From NCBI RefSeq assembly GCF_014472415.1, contig NZ_JACSZV010000040.1, forward strand, positions 1 to 62,667: a stretch of DNA of 62,667 bases, in the 5' to 3' direction. Origin of the DNA: Pseudomonas sp. N40(2020). GTDB taxonomy: Bacteria; Pseudomonadota; Gammaproteobacteria; Pseudomonadales; Pseudomonadaceae. Each line of letters begins with the position of its first letter. The stretch's first letter is position 1. The notes under the pieces were generated by a model. The model made no database searches and was not told the origin of the DNA. It saw only the letters and a list, made by a program, of their open reading frames with translations. The position numbers and the translations under genes were made by a program. Below, in pieces: positions 33,941-42,046 of the stretch.

Positions 33941-34882
33941 ATGAGCGGGCTGGAATGGGAAAGCCAGCGAGTGTTCCTGGCGGTTCTGCGCAGTGGCAGC
34001 CTATCGGGCGCCTCCAGGTTGCTGGGAATTGCGCAGGCAACGGCTCGTCGACGTCTCGACAGCCTTGAAGCGGGTCTGGGCGTGAAGTTATTCACACGAA
34101 CCTCTTCGGGGCTCGTGCCTACAGCATCGGCACGTGGGCTGGTTCACCATGTCGAATCCATGGCGATGGCTGCCGAGGCGTTCAATCGCATGGCCAGCGC
34201 TGAAACGCAGGTCACGAGTGGCACCGTCAGGCTCGCAAGCAGCGCTTTTCTGGGCGTCGAGGTGCTCCCGGGGTTGATGCGTGAGTTTCATTACAAGCAT
34301 TCAGAATTGAAACTTGAGCTCAGTATCAACGATTCGCTGGAAGACATCGCCCGACAGGAGTCAGACATCGCTGTGCGCCTCGTACGCCCGAGAGAAGCGG
34401 AAATAGTCGTGCGACGCGCCGGTGCTTTACGAGTGGGCCTGTTCGCAAATGCCCAATGCCTTGAACGCTATGGCGAGCCTGCAAATCTCGAAGAGGTGCG
34501 TCGCGCGCCACTGATTGGACCCGATCGCCGCACTGCTGACTTACGCAGACTGGTCGAGGTGGGGCTGTGCGAAGTAGACCAACCGTTCTCTATCGCCACC
34601 GATAACCACCTTGCTCAACTCGCCGCACTCAGAAATGGTCTCGGATTTGGCTTATGCGCTACCACCGTCGCAGCGACCTATGGTCTGATCCAGTTATTGC
34701 CTGACAGCTTTGGCTTCGACGTTGATGTCTGGATTGCCATGCACAGTGACCTGCGCAAAGTTGGGCGCATCGCCAGAACATTCGAAGCCTTGGGGGAAGC
34801 GCTGGCCCTTTATCTGGACGAAAGCAGCGTACAGAGCACAGCCAAACACCCTAAACATCTGGTCGCGAGCAATTTGATTTGA
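33941..34882 (+). CDS. LysR-type transcriptional regulator
   Basis: Regulator of 313 aa. The helix-turn-helix is near the start (EWESQRVFLAVLRSGSLSGAS, LGIAQATARRRLDSLEAGL). The effector domain includes ESDIAVRLVRPREAE and ALRNGLGFGLCATTVA. The Ala-Arg-Arg recognition helix is of the branch that often acts on quinone reductases or exporters. It is divergent from the GFA gene with about 100 bases between them, and is the last ordinary gene before the tRNA-Ser islet, whose left repeat begins 20 bases after its stop. Confidence 0.88.
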   Translation: MSGLEWESQRVFLAVLRSGSLSGASRLLGIAQATARRRLDSLEAGLGVKLFTRTSSGLVPTASARGLVHHVESMAMAAEAFNRMASAETQVTSGTVRLASSAFLGVEVLPGLMREFHYKHSELKLELSINDSLEDIARQESDIAVRLVRPREAEIVVRRAGALRVGLFANAQCLERYGEPANLEEVRRAPLIGPDRRTADLRRLVEVGLCEVDQPFSIATDNHLAQLAALRNGLGFGLCATTVAATYGLIQLLPDSFGFDVDVWIAMHSDLRKVGRIARTFEALGEALALYLDESSVQSTAKHPKHLVASNLI

Positions 34883-34901
34883 GTAGGCAGCGCCGGTATC
34901 A

Positions 34902-35040
34902 GAAGGGAAGCGTTGCGGAAATGGCTGAAACGATCTAAAGAGTATGAAGCGAAAAATCGCGAACTCCAGAAACGACAAAGCCCCGAAAAATCAGGACTTT
35001 GTCGTATATAAGATGGCGGAGGCGATGGGGCTCGAACTCC
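34902..35040. repeat. Left imperfect direct repeat with tRNA-Ser 3' end (att-like)
   Basis: This segment is an imperfect copy of 39121-39268. Shared parts include GAAGGG, GTTGCGGAAATGGC, CAGAAACGACAAAGCC, the hairpin around AATCAGGxCTTTG, and an identical 26-base core at 35004-35029 and 39233-39258 covering the tRNA-Ser acceptor end. Here the tRNA sequence stops after the T-arm (CTCGAACTCC), so it is a partial tRNA end, as left by integration of a tRNA-targeting element. A tyrosine-integrase remnant abuts it. Confidence 0.7.
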
Positions 35041-35154
35041 GCCAGCGCGGCGATAAATCCGCTCGGTAATGTCGCCTTTTGTGTGCCCAAGCAGCAGGCT
35101 GGCGTCACCCACATCGCTGATTTTCGAAGCGGCTTTCGGGCGGATTGTAGTGGT
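35041..35154 (-). pseudogene. Tyrosine recombinase (integrase) C-terminal remnant
   Basis: The leftward frame reads IRPKAASKISDVGDASLLLGH followed by TKGDITERIYRRAG, the last third of a phage-type tyrosine recombinase. It keeps the Arg of the HxxR region, the LLGH histidine and the nucleophilic Tyr of IYRR. The frame then runs into the att-like repeat, as expected when an integrase lies against its own attachment site. The N-terminal and central domains are missing; upstream sequence (35155-35247) is not integrase-like and contains an 8-bp inverted repeat (TGTCCTCC/GGAGGACA). Confidence 0.65.
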
Positions 35155-35252
35155 CGAATAGCGACCACCACTCATTGTGAGTGATCCACCCTTGTCCTCC
35201 CTGAACGTGGAGGACAGGCCATGAGCACTATTGCTACTTACAGCCATCAGCC

Positions 35253-35423
35253 TTGGAACAACATCTCTCCACCAGACAGTACGCTCGGATAGTCAAAGCG
35301 TGGGTAACAGCCATTGGCCTTGACGCACGATGTACGGTACTCATTCGCTAGGGAAAACCAAAGCATCGCTGATTTATCGGAGGACGAAGATGTCTTGGAA
35401 TGGCTGAACAGACGGAAGTTTAA
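35253..35423 (+). pseudogene. Second, frameshifted integrase remnant (short XerC-like type)
   Basis: Reading rightward, LEQHLSTRQYARIVKAWVTA continues as IGLDAR in one frame. At about 35330 it shifts frame to MYGTHSLGKTKASLIYRRTK. The tail ends as MAEQTEV and a stop at 35423. These match the conserved middle and end of short Pseudomonas site-specific integrases. The part with the LLGH histidine and active Tyr (about 27 residues) is deleted between IYRRTK and the tail. With a frameshift and a deletion it cannot be functional. It is opposite in orientation to, and different from, the remnant at 35041. Confidence 0.65.
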
Positions 35424-35585
35424 CCACCCGTTGCGACGGTCGATGCTAGACCGTCGCGATCCGCCCCATTGGCGCCGATTACCAAGGGCTGGAAACGACC
35501 AATACTTACCACTCAACTCCGCCAGGTTTCATCTGAAAGTAGACGGAGATAAGAGTTGCTGAGTACCAAAAAGAGCAGCCAGCTC

Positions 35586-35601
35586 GTAGGAATTTTCCTA
35601 C
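35586..35601. promoter_or_regulatory. Palindrome GTAGGAA-TT-TTCCTAC upstream of the autotransporter
   Basis: A 7-2-7 perfect inverted repeat about 120 bases ahead of the autotransporter start. Its form resembles sites bound by NarL/RcsB-type response regulators, but I cannot name the protein. The rest of 35424-35722 contains intergenic sequence often found after the short integrases and no gene. Confidence 0.35.
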
Positions 35602-35722
35602 AGTCCAGTCGGAAAAGCCTGAATTTTTGCCGCTAAATTTCCTGTTCAAATCTCTCCTCAATGACTTTCGAGCTCTGGCTTGTTTAAGCCGGTCCTGAAA
35701 AAAATCAATGAATGAGAGATTT

Positions 35723-38700
35723 ATGAACAGCATCTACCGAGCTATATGGAATCGCACACGTACCTATTTTATGTTGCCGTCGGAGTCGGCGTCTGACGTA
35801 TTAAAATCGCGCAACAGCCTTGTGCGCTTATCTTCAAAAGCCCCGGCTTTTCCCTTGAGCACGTTGTCTGCCAGCTTGTTGTTGGCTTTTTCCAGCATGG
35901 GGCACGCCGCTGCTGTGCTCGTCGACGGTACGATCTATAACGGTACCGGGACAATGACGACATCAGGTGACAACAACCCTGTATTGCGGGTTATGAATGT
36001 CGGTGAGGCGACTTGGAGCAACGGTATTCTCAGCGCTTCAGGCACTGGCTTGGGCGCTGTGCTGGTAGAAACCAACTCCACGCTGAATTTGATCGGCATG
36101 ACCGTAAATTCCCTCATGGCCAATACGTCTGGCTTGATGGCGTCTGGCGGCTCTACGGTAAACCTTCAGAACACCCAGGTCGCTACACTGGGCAACAGCG
36201 TCGCGCTGGATGTCAAAGAAGCAAGCCAGCTACTTGGTAACCATGTGCAGATCAACAGCACAGGCTCGGGCCTGCTCGTGACGAACTCGACGGCCGATGT
36301 CAGCAATCTCGATATTGTTACCCACGGATCTAACGGGTATGGAATTGCAACAACGGGGACCAGTAACGTCAACGTTCGCGGAGGCTCCATTGAAACCACC
36401 AATAGCAGGGGCTATGGAATATACGCCACCGCAGGCGGGACGGTGGTGGCGGACGATATTGCGATCAGTACTTCAGGGGACAATAGTCGTGGAGTGCTGG
36501 CCTCAGGAGAGGGTGCTCATATAAGTCTGGATGGCGGCAGCATAACCACCTCCGGAGGGTACGCCTATGGTGCTCAGGCATCCCAAGGGGCGACCGTTGA
36601 TGTCAAGAACATGGACATCACCTCTAACGCCGAAGCCGTATTTGCTGATGTTGGAGGGACGGTGAATGTTGAGTCGTCAAACTTGCACTCAACGGCCACT
36701 GCCATCTCGGCCAAACAGGGAGGTGTGGTCAATGCGAACAATGTGAAGATCACCAGCGACGGATCGGGACCTATGCTCCGGGCATCTGTAGGCTCAAACC
36801 TCAACCTGACTAACAGTGAAGTGGATTTAGGGGAGCACGGTTTCTGGAGCAGCAAAATCGATGGCGGGATAGCAACGCTCGATAATGTCCGCATCCACGG
36901 TGAGCGCGGTGGCATCGGCCTCTACTCTGCATCTGGGGGTACTGTCATCGGTAAGAATGTCGATATCGCTCTCAATGGTAATGGCAGCTACGGTGTCTAT
37001 GTAGGCACGGACGACAGTTCATCGGTGAGCCTCGAAGACTCACGTGTTGTGGTAAATGGCACGACCGCTGTCGGGATCGTCGCTCTGACATCGGGCCAGC
37101 ATAGCGTTCATCTCAAAAACAGCCTGGTAAGCTCCAATGACTATGCTATCAAGGGAGGGGTTCTCGCCGGTGTTGATGTGACCGCTGACGGTTCAACGAT
37201 TGAAGGTAACATCTTGATGGGCTCCCGTAGCGTGGAGACGAGCGGCGAGAAAATCGAACGCATGACACTGACCGCCACCAATGGGTCGCGACTCAAAGGC
37301 GACGTGTCGATCGACCATGATCAAACGCTAGACAGCGGCATCACCCTTGAAAGCGGTACGACCTGGCAAGGTGCAGCTCAATGGCTGGATAAACTTGGTG
37401 TAAACAGTGGAAGCGCCTGGACAATGACTGGCGACTCTTCGTTGGGTGCTCTTTCGTTGAACGACGGCCGTGTCAATTTCGACCACTCCAACGGCTTGTT
37501 CAAAACGCTGACGGTGGGCAATTTGAGCGGCAATGGCAGCTTCTTGCTTAACACTGACCTGGCGACGCTACAAGGCGACTTGCTCAAGGTTGAAGGGCAA
37601 GTTGACGGGGAGCACACGCTGATCGTTGCCGATTCCGGCCACCAGGCACAGGGTGGTGCACTGATGCTGGTGGATACCAACGGCGGCGCGGGGAAGTTCG
37701 ATTTGTACGGCGGTAAAGTCGACGTGGGTGCCTTCCGTTATGGCCTCGAGCAGCGTGGCGATGACTGGTACCTGGCCGGCACTGCACAGGATGCGGGCGG
37801 TGGCGAGGAGCCAGTGGGTGATACCGGTGGCGGTGCCGGAGGTATCGTTGCGCCCATTGACCCCATTATCAGCAATCCTCAACCAGAGAACCTGAGTAAG
37901 GGCGCAAACGCTGCCATCGCTCAACAGGCGGCGGCCACGGGACTCATCGGTGCGCAGATGAATGCCTTGACCAAACGACTCGGCGAGTTGCGTATGGGCA
38001 ATGATGAGGGCGGTCTGTGGACACGTGGCTTCGGTAAGGAACAGCGCATCAATACCGGTTCCAGCCGTGCCTTTGAGCAGCAGGTCAACGGTTTCGAGAT
38101 CGGCGCCGACAAGGCCATTCCTTTCTACAACGGCAAGCTGTATCTCGGCGGTATGGCCGGACAAGGTGAGGCTCGTCAGAACTTCGGCGAAGGCAGCAAA
38201 GGCCAGATCGACAGCGCCATGCTCGGCACCTATGCAACCTACATCGACCAAAACGGCGTGTACGTTGACAGCGTGCTGAAATACACCCACTTGGACAACA
38301 AGGTCGACATCACCAGCAATATGGGCCAGAAGGTCGACGGTAAATACAAGAATCACGCAGTAGCGGCGAGTGTAGAGGTTGGCAAGCAAATCGATCTTGG
38401 ACAAGGCTGGTTCGTCGAGCCACAGCTGGAGCTGCAAGCGTTCCGTGTGGGCAGTGGCGATTACACCGCAAGCAATGGCTTGAAAGTCGAACAGGATGCC
38501 GTTACTTCTGTTCAGAGCCGAGTTGGCAGCCTGTTCGGTCGTAACATGAAGCTGGATAACGGTATGACTGTGCAGCCATACGCCAAAGCATCGTGGATTA
38601 CCGAACATGCCGGTGACAGCCATGTGAGCGTCAACGATGTAAGTCTGGACAGCAAATTGCCAGGTTCGCGGGCGGAAATCGGTGGCGGGGTAATCCTGCA

Positions 38701-38803
38701 AACCGCCGAGAAACACAAGTTCTTCATCGATGCGGAATACACCAAGGGCGATGGCATCGAACAGCCTTATTCGGTGAACGTAGGCTACCGCTACGCCTGG
38801 TAA
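35723..38803 (+). CDS. Type V autotransporter with beta-helix passenger
   Basis: Self-secreting surface protein of 1026 aa. It starts with an extended signal peptide region (MNSIYRAIWNRTRTYF) and a hydrophobic core ending at MGHAAA near 64, typical of large autotransporters. The cysteine-free passenger shows about twelve rungs of 23-27 residues with a pattern like GYGI-AxxGGTVxVxxxxIxTS, that is, a parallel beta-helix of pertactin type. A Gly-rich linker near 700-735 leads to the 12-strand barrel (about 755-1026, starting GGLWTRGFG and ending NVGYRYAW, with terminal aromatic residue). The start was chosen at 35723 for the signal. It fills the islet between the tRNA-Ser repeats. The likely role is adhesion or cell-cell contact. 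Confidence 0.9.
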   Translation: MNSIYRAIWNRTRTYFMLPSESASDVLKSRNSLVRLSSKAPAFPLSTLSASLLLAFSSMGHAAAVLVDGTIYNGTGTMTTSGDNNPVLRVMNVGEATWSNGILSASGTGLGAVLVETNSTLNLIGMTVNSLMANTSGLMASGGSTVNLQNTQVATLGNSVALDVKEASQLLGNHVQINSTGSGLLVTNSTADVSNLDIVTHGSNGYGIATTGTSNVNVRGGSIETTNSRGYGIYATAGGTVVADDIAISTSGDNSRGVLASGEGAHISLDGGSITTSGGYAYGAQASQGATVDVKNMDITSNAEAVFADVGGTVNVESSNLHSTATAISAKQGGVVNANNVKITSDGSGPMLRASVGSNLNLTNSEVDLGEHGFWSSKIDGGIATLDNVRIHGERGGIGLYSASGGTVIGKNVDIALNGNGSYGVYVGTDDSSSVSLEDSRVVVNGTTAVGIVALTSGQHSVHLKNSLVSSNDYAIKGGVLAGVDVTADGSTIEGNILMGSRSVETSGEKIERMTLTATNGSRLKGDVSIDHDQTLDSGITLESGTTWQGAAQWLDKLGVNSGSAWTMTGDSSLGALSLNDGRVNFDHSNGLFKTLTVGNLSGNGSFLLNTDLATLQGDLLKVEGQVDGEHTLIVADSGHQAQGGALMLVDTNGGAGKFDLYGGKVDVGAFRYGLEQRGDDWYLAGTAQDAGGGEEPVGDTGGGAGGIVAPIDPIISNPQPENLSKGANAAIAQQAAATGLIGAQMNALTKRLGELRMGNDEGGLWTRGFGKEQRINTGSSRAFEQQVNGFEIGADKAIPFYNGKLYLGGMAGQGEARQNFGEGSKGQIDSAMLGTYATYIDQNGVYVDSVLKYTHLDNKVDITSNMGQKVDGKYKNHAVAASVEVGKQIDLGQGWFVEPQLELQAFRVGSGDYTASNGLKVEQDAVTSVQSRVGSLFGRNMKLDNGMTVQPYAKASWITEHAGDSHVSVNDVSLDSKLPGSRAEIGGGVILQTAEKHKFFIDAEYTKGDGIEQPYSVNVGYRYAW

Positions 38804-38833
38804 AAGCCTCTACTGAAGGCCGTTACAGGTAAG

Positions 38834-38883
38834 CGAACAAGACCCGGATCTTTGAATTCGGGTCTTGTTCGTTTGTATTTTTG
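38834..38883 (+). terminator. Intrinsic terminator of the autotransporter gene
   Basis: CGAACAAGACCCG pairs with CGGGTCTTGTTCG, a 13-bp stem, followed by TTTGTATTTTTG. From here to the right repeat at 39121 I see no gene, only about 240 bases of intergenic sequence (including CGATTACGGCCGAAAGCTGCG, a phrase common between Pseudomonas genes). Confidence 0.88.
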
Positions 38884-39120
38884 TTGATGACAATCGGCAG
38901 GTTCATTTCGTTATTTCAGACAAGAAACGATTCCTTCCCAGGAAAGTAACCGCCGCCTCTAGCCAATTGGGGCACATGACTAGTACGCATTGACGATTCT
39001 GTTGGCAATTGGGCGTTTAGACCACTGTCCGATTACGGCCGAAAGCTGCGTATCGAATGCAGCCGCATCCCATGAGCTTCGTGGTCGAATCAACTAAATT
39101 TAAGGGTACGCACCAGTGTC

Positions 39121-39268
39121 GAAGGGCAGGGTTGCGGAAATGGCCGAAAAGATGCGGAAACGATCCGTAGAGAGAGGAGCCAATTTTCTGAATGCCAGAA
39201 ACGACAAAGCCCTGAATAATCAGGGCTTTGTAGTATATAAGATGGCGGAGGCGATGGGATTCGAACTC
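39121..39268. repeat. Right imperfect direct repeat, overlapping the tRNA-Ser 3' end (att-like)
   Basis: Partner of the repeat at 34902-35040. It includes the tRNA-Ser acceptor end and the hairpin CAAAGCCCTG/CAGGGCTTTG at about 39205-39230, which serves as the tRNA terminator on the leftward strand. This copy continues into the intact tRNA, so it is the original target; the left copy is the duplicated end. Confidence 0.7.
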
Positions 39269-39330
39269 ATGGACCTGTTACAGTCGACGGTTTTCAAGAC
39301 CGTTGCCTTAAACCACTCGGCCACACCTCC
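39243..39330 (-). tRNA. tRNA-Ser (anticodon TGA)
   Basis: Leftward tRNA of 88 bases with encoded CCA. The acceptor arms GGAGGTG and CGCCTCC pair with one G-U. The D arm is GCCGAGTGGTTTAAGGC and the anticodon stem ACGGT/ACCGT encloses CTTGAAA (anticodon TGA, reading UCA/UCG). A long variable arm (GACTGTAACAGGTC) identifies a class II serine tRNA, and the T arm is GAGTTCGAATCCC. Its 3' end is the attachment site of the neighbouring islet. Confidence 0.96.
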
Positions 39331-39452
39331 GTTGCGTTGCGGGCGCCATAATACCTGAGTGAAACACACTGTCAAACTCTCTGCATGGCTTGTTACAGAG
39401 CGTCTGTTATGATCTTTGCGACTGAACGTTTCAAACCAACAGGAGTGTCGCC

Positions 39453-40124
39453 ATGCGCGAACAGGATTACGCAGTTAATAACGGCGTGCAGGCTGAGCAG
39501 CTAGAGGTTAGCCGCGTCCTGCGCAACACATATGGTCTACTCGCTCTCACCCTCGCATTCAGCGGCGTGATGGCGTTCGTTGCCCAGCAGATGCGTGTTG
39601 GCTACCCGAATATTTTCGTGGTGCTGATCGGCTTCTACGGGCTGTTCTTCCTCACCAACAAACTCCGTGATTCCGCGTGGGGCCTGGTGTCGGCTTTTGC
39701 CCTGACCGGTTTCATGGGTTTCCTGCTCGGCCCGATCCTTAACCGTTACCTGGGCATGCAGGGCGGCGCTGAAGTGGTCAGCTCGGCGTTCGCGATGACT
39801 GCACTGGTGTTTGGTGGTCTGTCGGCCTACGTGCTGATTACCCGCAAGGACATGAGCTTCCTCGGTGGTTTCATCACCGCCGGTTTCTTCGTCCTGCTGG
39901 GTGCAACGCTGGCGAGCTTCTTCTTCCAGGTCAGCGGTCTGCAACTGGCGATCAGCGCAGGTTTCGTGCTGTTCTCGTCCGTCTGCATCCTGTTCCAGAC
40001 CAGCGCCATCATCCACGGCGGCGAGCGTAACTACATCATGGCGACCATCAGCCTGTATGTATCGATCTACAACCTGTTCGTCAGCTTGTTGCAGATCTTC
40101 GGCATCATGAGCCGCGACGACTGA
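39453..40124 (+). CDS. Bax inhibitor-1 / YccA family membrane protein
   Basis: Inner-membrane protein of 223 aa with seven hydrophobic segments, matching YccA/BI-1 proteins. Typical motifs are VLRNTYGLLALTLAFSG at the first segment, TALVFGGLSAYVL, FLGGFITAGFF, and the family-defining end SLYVSIYNLFVSLLQIFGI. E. coli YccA modulates the FtsH protease. Bacterial members can also leak calcium in a pH-dependent way. CAGGAGTGTCGCC precedes the ATG. It is monocistronic with a strong terminator. Confidence 0.92.
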   Translation: MREQDYAVNNGVQAEQLEVSRVLRNTYGLLALTLAFSGVMAFVAQQMRVGYPNIFVVLIGFYGLFFLTNKLRDSAWGLVSAFALTGFMGFLLGPILNRYLGMQGGAEVVSSAFAMTALVFGGLSAYVLITRKDMSFLGGFITAGFFVLLGATLASFFFQVSGLQLAISAGFVLFSSVCILFQTSAIIHGGERNYIMATISLYVSIYNLFVSLLQIFGIMSRDD

Positions 40125-40138
40125 TTTCAGTCGTTGAA

Positions 40139-40174
40139 ACAACAAAAAACCCGCCTAGGCGGGTTTTTTGTTGT
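40139..40174. terminator. Bidirectional intrinsic terminator
   Basis: AACAAAAAACCCGCC and GGCGGGTTTTTTGTT are perfectly complementary around TA. The stem is GC-rich with A and T flanks, so it can end both the BI-1 gene and the leftward lipoprotein gene. Confidence 0.92.
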
Positions 40175-40189
40175 CTGCAGAAAAGGCTA

Positions 40190-40516
40190 TCAATTGATGA
40201 CGATACTGCCATCGGCCTGTTGCTTGTAGATTGTATAAGGCAACAGCAACGTGTCGAGCACCCCTGAAAATGCAGCATCTACCAGTACGCCGGGTGTCGC
40301 GTTGTTGTAATTGAACGCATCGACATCATCCGGACGCTCTGCGTGGAGCAAACAGAAGTCATAGGTCACGCCGCTGTAGATTCGCGGAACAGCGCCGCAG
40401 TGGGATTTTTTCTCTTTCAGATAGGCCGCGGCGTCTTGATCGCTGCGAACGACTGTCTGCACAGTCCCGCAACCAACGAGCATCAACGCCGCCAGAATTA
40501 CTGCCTGAATCTTCAT
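40190..40516 (-). CDS. YceK/YidQ-family lipoprotein
   Basis: Small lipoprotein of 108 aa with a lipobox (MLVGC, Cys at about 16) after a short signal. The mature part carries KKSHCGAVPRIYSGVTYDFC and, near the end, DAAFSGVLDTLLLPYTIYKQ, which is the hallmark of YceK/YidQ proteins. The Asp-free sequence after the Cys (GTVQ) predicts sorting to the outer membrane. Start chosen at 40516 for the signal peptide, with AAGGA upstream. Function unknown. Confidence 0.87.
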   Translation of the reverse strand: MKIQAVILAALMLVGCGTVQTVVRSDQDAAAYLKEKKSHCGAVPRIYSGVTYDFCLLHAERPDDVDAFNYNNATPGVLVDAAFSGVLDTLLLPYTIYKQQADGSIVIN

Positions 40517-40573
40517 ACCGCGAATCCTTCGCTGGAAAAACGTCAATCTAAGCCGAATTTGCAGAAAAAGCAC

Positions 40574-41011
40574 CTAAGCCATCGGCGGCAAGCGGCGTTT
40601 GACCGGGGTCTTCTTGACTATTGCTGTATTGGTTTCGGCCAAGGTATTGAGGCGGTCGAGCAGGGTGTCCAGTTGTTCCATCGAGCGCACGTGCAGACGG
40701 GCGATAAAGCAGTCCTCGCCAGTGACCTTGTCGCACTCGGTGAACTCGGGAATCGACTGAATCTGACGCTCGACTTCCTGCAATTGCCCCGGTAGCGGCC
40801 GTACCCGGACGATCGCCTGCAATTGATAGCCGAAGCACTTGGGATCGATCTCGACGGTGTAGCCCTTGAGCACACCGCGCTCCTCCAGCCTGCGCAAACG
40901 CTCGGCCACGCTGGGCGATGACAGCCCGCTGATCTGCGCCAGCGCCTTGAGCGATCGCCGCGAATCCTCCATCAATGCGCTGATGAGGATCTGGTCGATA
41001 TCGTCGGTCAT
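40574..41011 (-). CDS. Lrp/AsnC-family transcriptional regulator
   Basis: Regulator of 145 aa: an N-terminal helix-turn-helix (DSRRSLKALAQISGLSSPSV, AERLRRLEERGV) and a C-terminal RAM ligand domain (GYQLQAIVRVRPLPG, TGEDCFIARLHV). Start at the ATG at 41011, with GGGAG seven bases upstream. It is divergent from the EamA transporter gene. Lrp-type genes next to such exporters usually respond to the amino acid exported. The ligand is unknown here. Confidence 0.9.
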   Translation of the reverse strand: MTDDIDQILISALMEDSRRSLKALAQISGLSSPSVAERLRRLEERGVLKGYTVEIDPKCFGYQLQAIVRVRPLPGQLQEVERQIQSIPEFTECDKVTGEDCFIARLHVRSMEQLDTLLDRLNTLAETNTAIVKKTPVKRRLPPMA

Positions 41012-41146
41012 GAACAAACTCCCGCATTAGGCGATTGGTGAGAACTACCCCCGATAAAAAAGGCAGAAAGTGAGTTTAGCCTGCTTTATGCACTGGAGTG
41101 GCCCTGTGGCGGCTTGGCATACTTTTGCCACAAACACAGGAGAATA

Positions 41147-42043
41147 ATGATGGACAACACACTGCGTCGCGGCTCATTTGAAATGACCGCTGCCATGCTC
41201 ATATCCGGGACGATCGGCTGGTTTGTGCTGGTGTCCGGGCAGCCGGTGCTGGATGTGGTGTTCTGGCGCTGCGTGTTCGGTGCCGGCACCTTGTTATTGA
41301 TCTGCGCAGCATTCGGCTTTCTGCGCCCAGGCATTCTGACTCGCACAACATTTTTGCTGGCCGTGCTCAGCGGCGTGGCGATTGTCGGTAACTGGGTGCT
41401 GTTGTTCGCCTCGTACTCTCGGGCCTCGATTGCCATTGGCACGGCGGTGTACAACGTGCAGCCGTTCATGCTGGTCGGATTGGCGGCGCTGTTTCTCGGC
41501 GAGAAAATCACCGTGCAGAAGCTGTTCTGGCTGGCGATTTCTTTTCTCGGGATGCTGGCGATCGTCAGCGCCCACGGCCAGCAAGGCGAGGGCGGTAACG
41601 ACTATCTGGTGGGGATTGCCCTGGCATTGGGCGCGGCGTTTCTCTATGCGATTGCGGCGTTGATCATCAAGCGTCTGACCGGCACGCCACCGCACTTGAT
41701 CGCACTGATTCAGGTCTGCACCGGTGTGCTGTTGCTCGTACCATTCGCGCACTTTTCTGCACTGCCGCAGGCACCGAGTGCATGGGCCAGTCTGATTACG
41801 TTGGGCATTGTTCATACCGGCCTGATGTACGTGCTGCTGTACGGCGCGATCCAGAAGTTGCCGACGGCTTTGACCGGTGCACTGTCCTTCATCTATCCGA
41901 TTGCTGCGATCTTCGTCGACTGGCTTGCCTTCGGTCATCGCCTGGAAATCCTGCAATGGGTTGGCGTTGCGGCGATTCTGCTGGCGGCGGCCGGCATGCA
42001 ACAGGGCTGGGGTTTCAAGGCACGGCGGCTGACCGCGCAGTGA
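41147..42043 (+). CDS. EamA/DMT-family transporter
   Basis: Inner-membrane carrier of 298 aa with ten hydrophobic segments in two EamA repeats (first ending NVQPFMLVGLAALFLGEKIT, second ending SFIYPIAAIFVDWLAFGHRL). These are drug/metabolite exporters, often of amino acids. The first of two adjacent Met codons is at 41147; AGGAG lies 4 bases before it and 7 before the second, so either may be used. It is divergent from the Lrp-type regulator and probably controlled by it. Confidence 0.88.
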   Translation: MMDNTLRRGSFEMTAAMLISGTIGWFVLVSGQPVLDVVFWRCVFGAGTLLLICAAFGFLRPGILTRTTFLLAVLSGVAIVGNWVLLFASYSRASIAIGTAVYNVQPFMLVGLAALFLGEKITVQKLFWLAISFLGMLAIVSAHGQQGEGGNDYLVGIALALGAAFLYAIAALIIKRLTGTPPHLIALIQVCTGVLLLVPFAHFSALPQAPSAWASLITLGIVHTGLMYVLLYGAIQKLPTALTGALSFIYPIAAIFVDWLAFGHRLEILQWVGVAAILLAAAGMQQGWGFKARRLTAQ

Positions 42044-42046
42044 TTC

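Noticed and set aside
37568..38716. 382-codon leftward frame opposite the autotransporter barrel
   Set aside because: Antisense shadow; the barrel on the other strand is unmistakable.
39116..39358. 80-codon frame running through tRNA-Ser
   Set aside because: It translates the complement of the tRNA and its terminator; not a gene.
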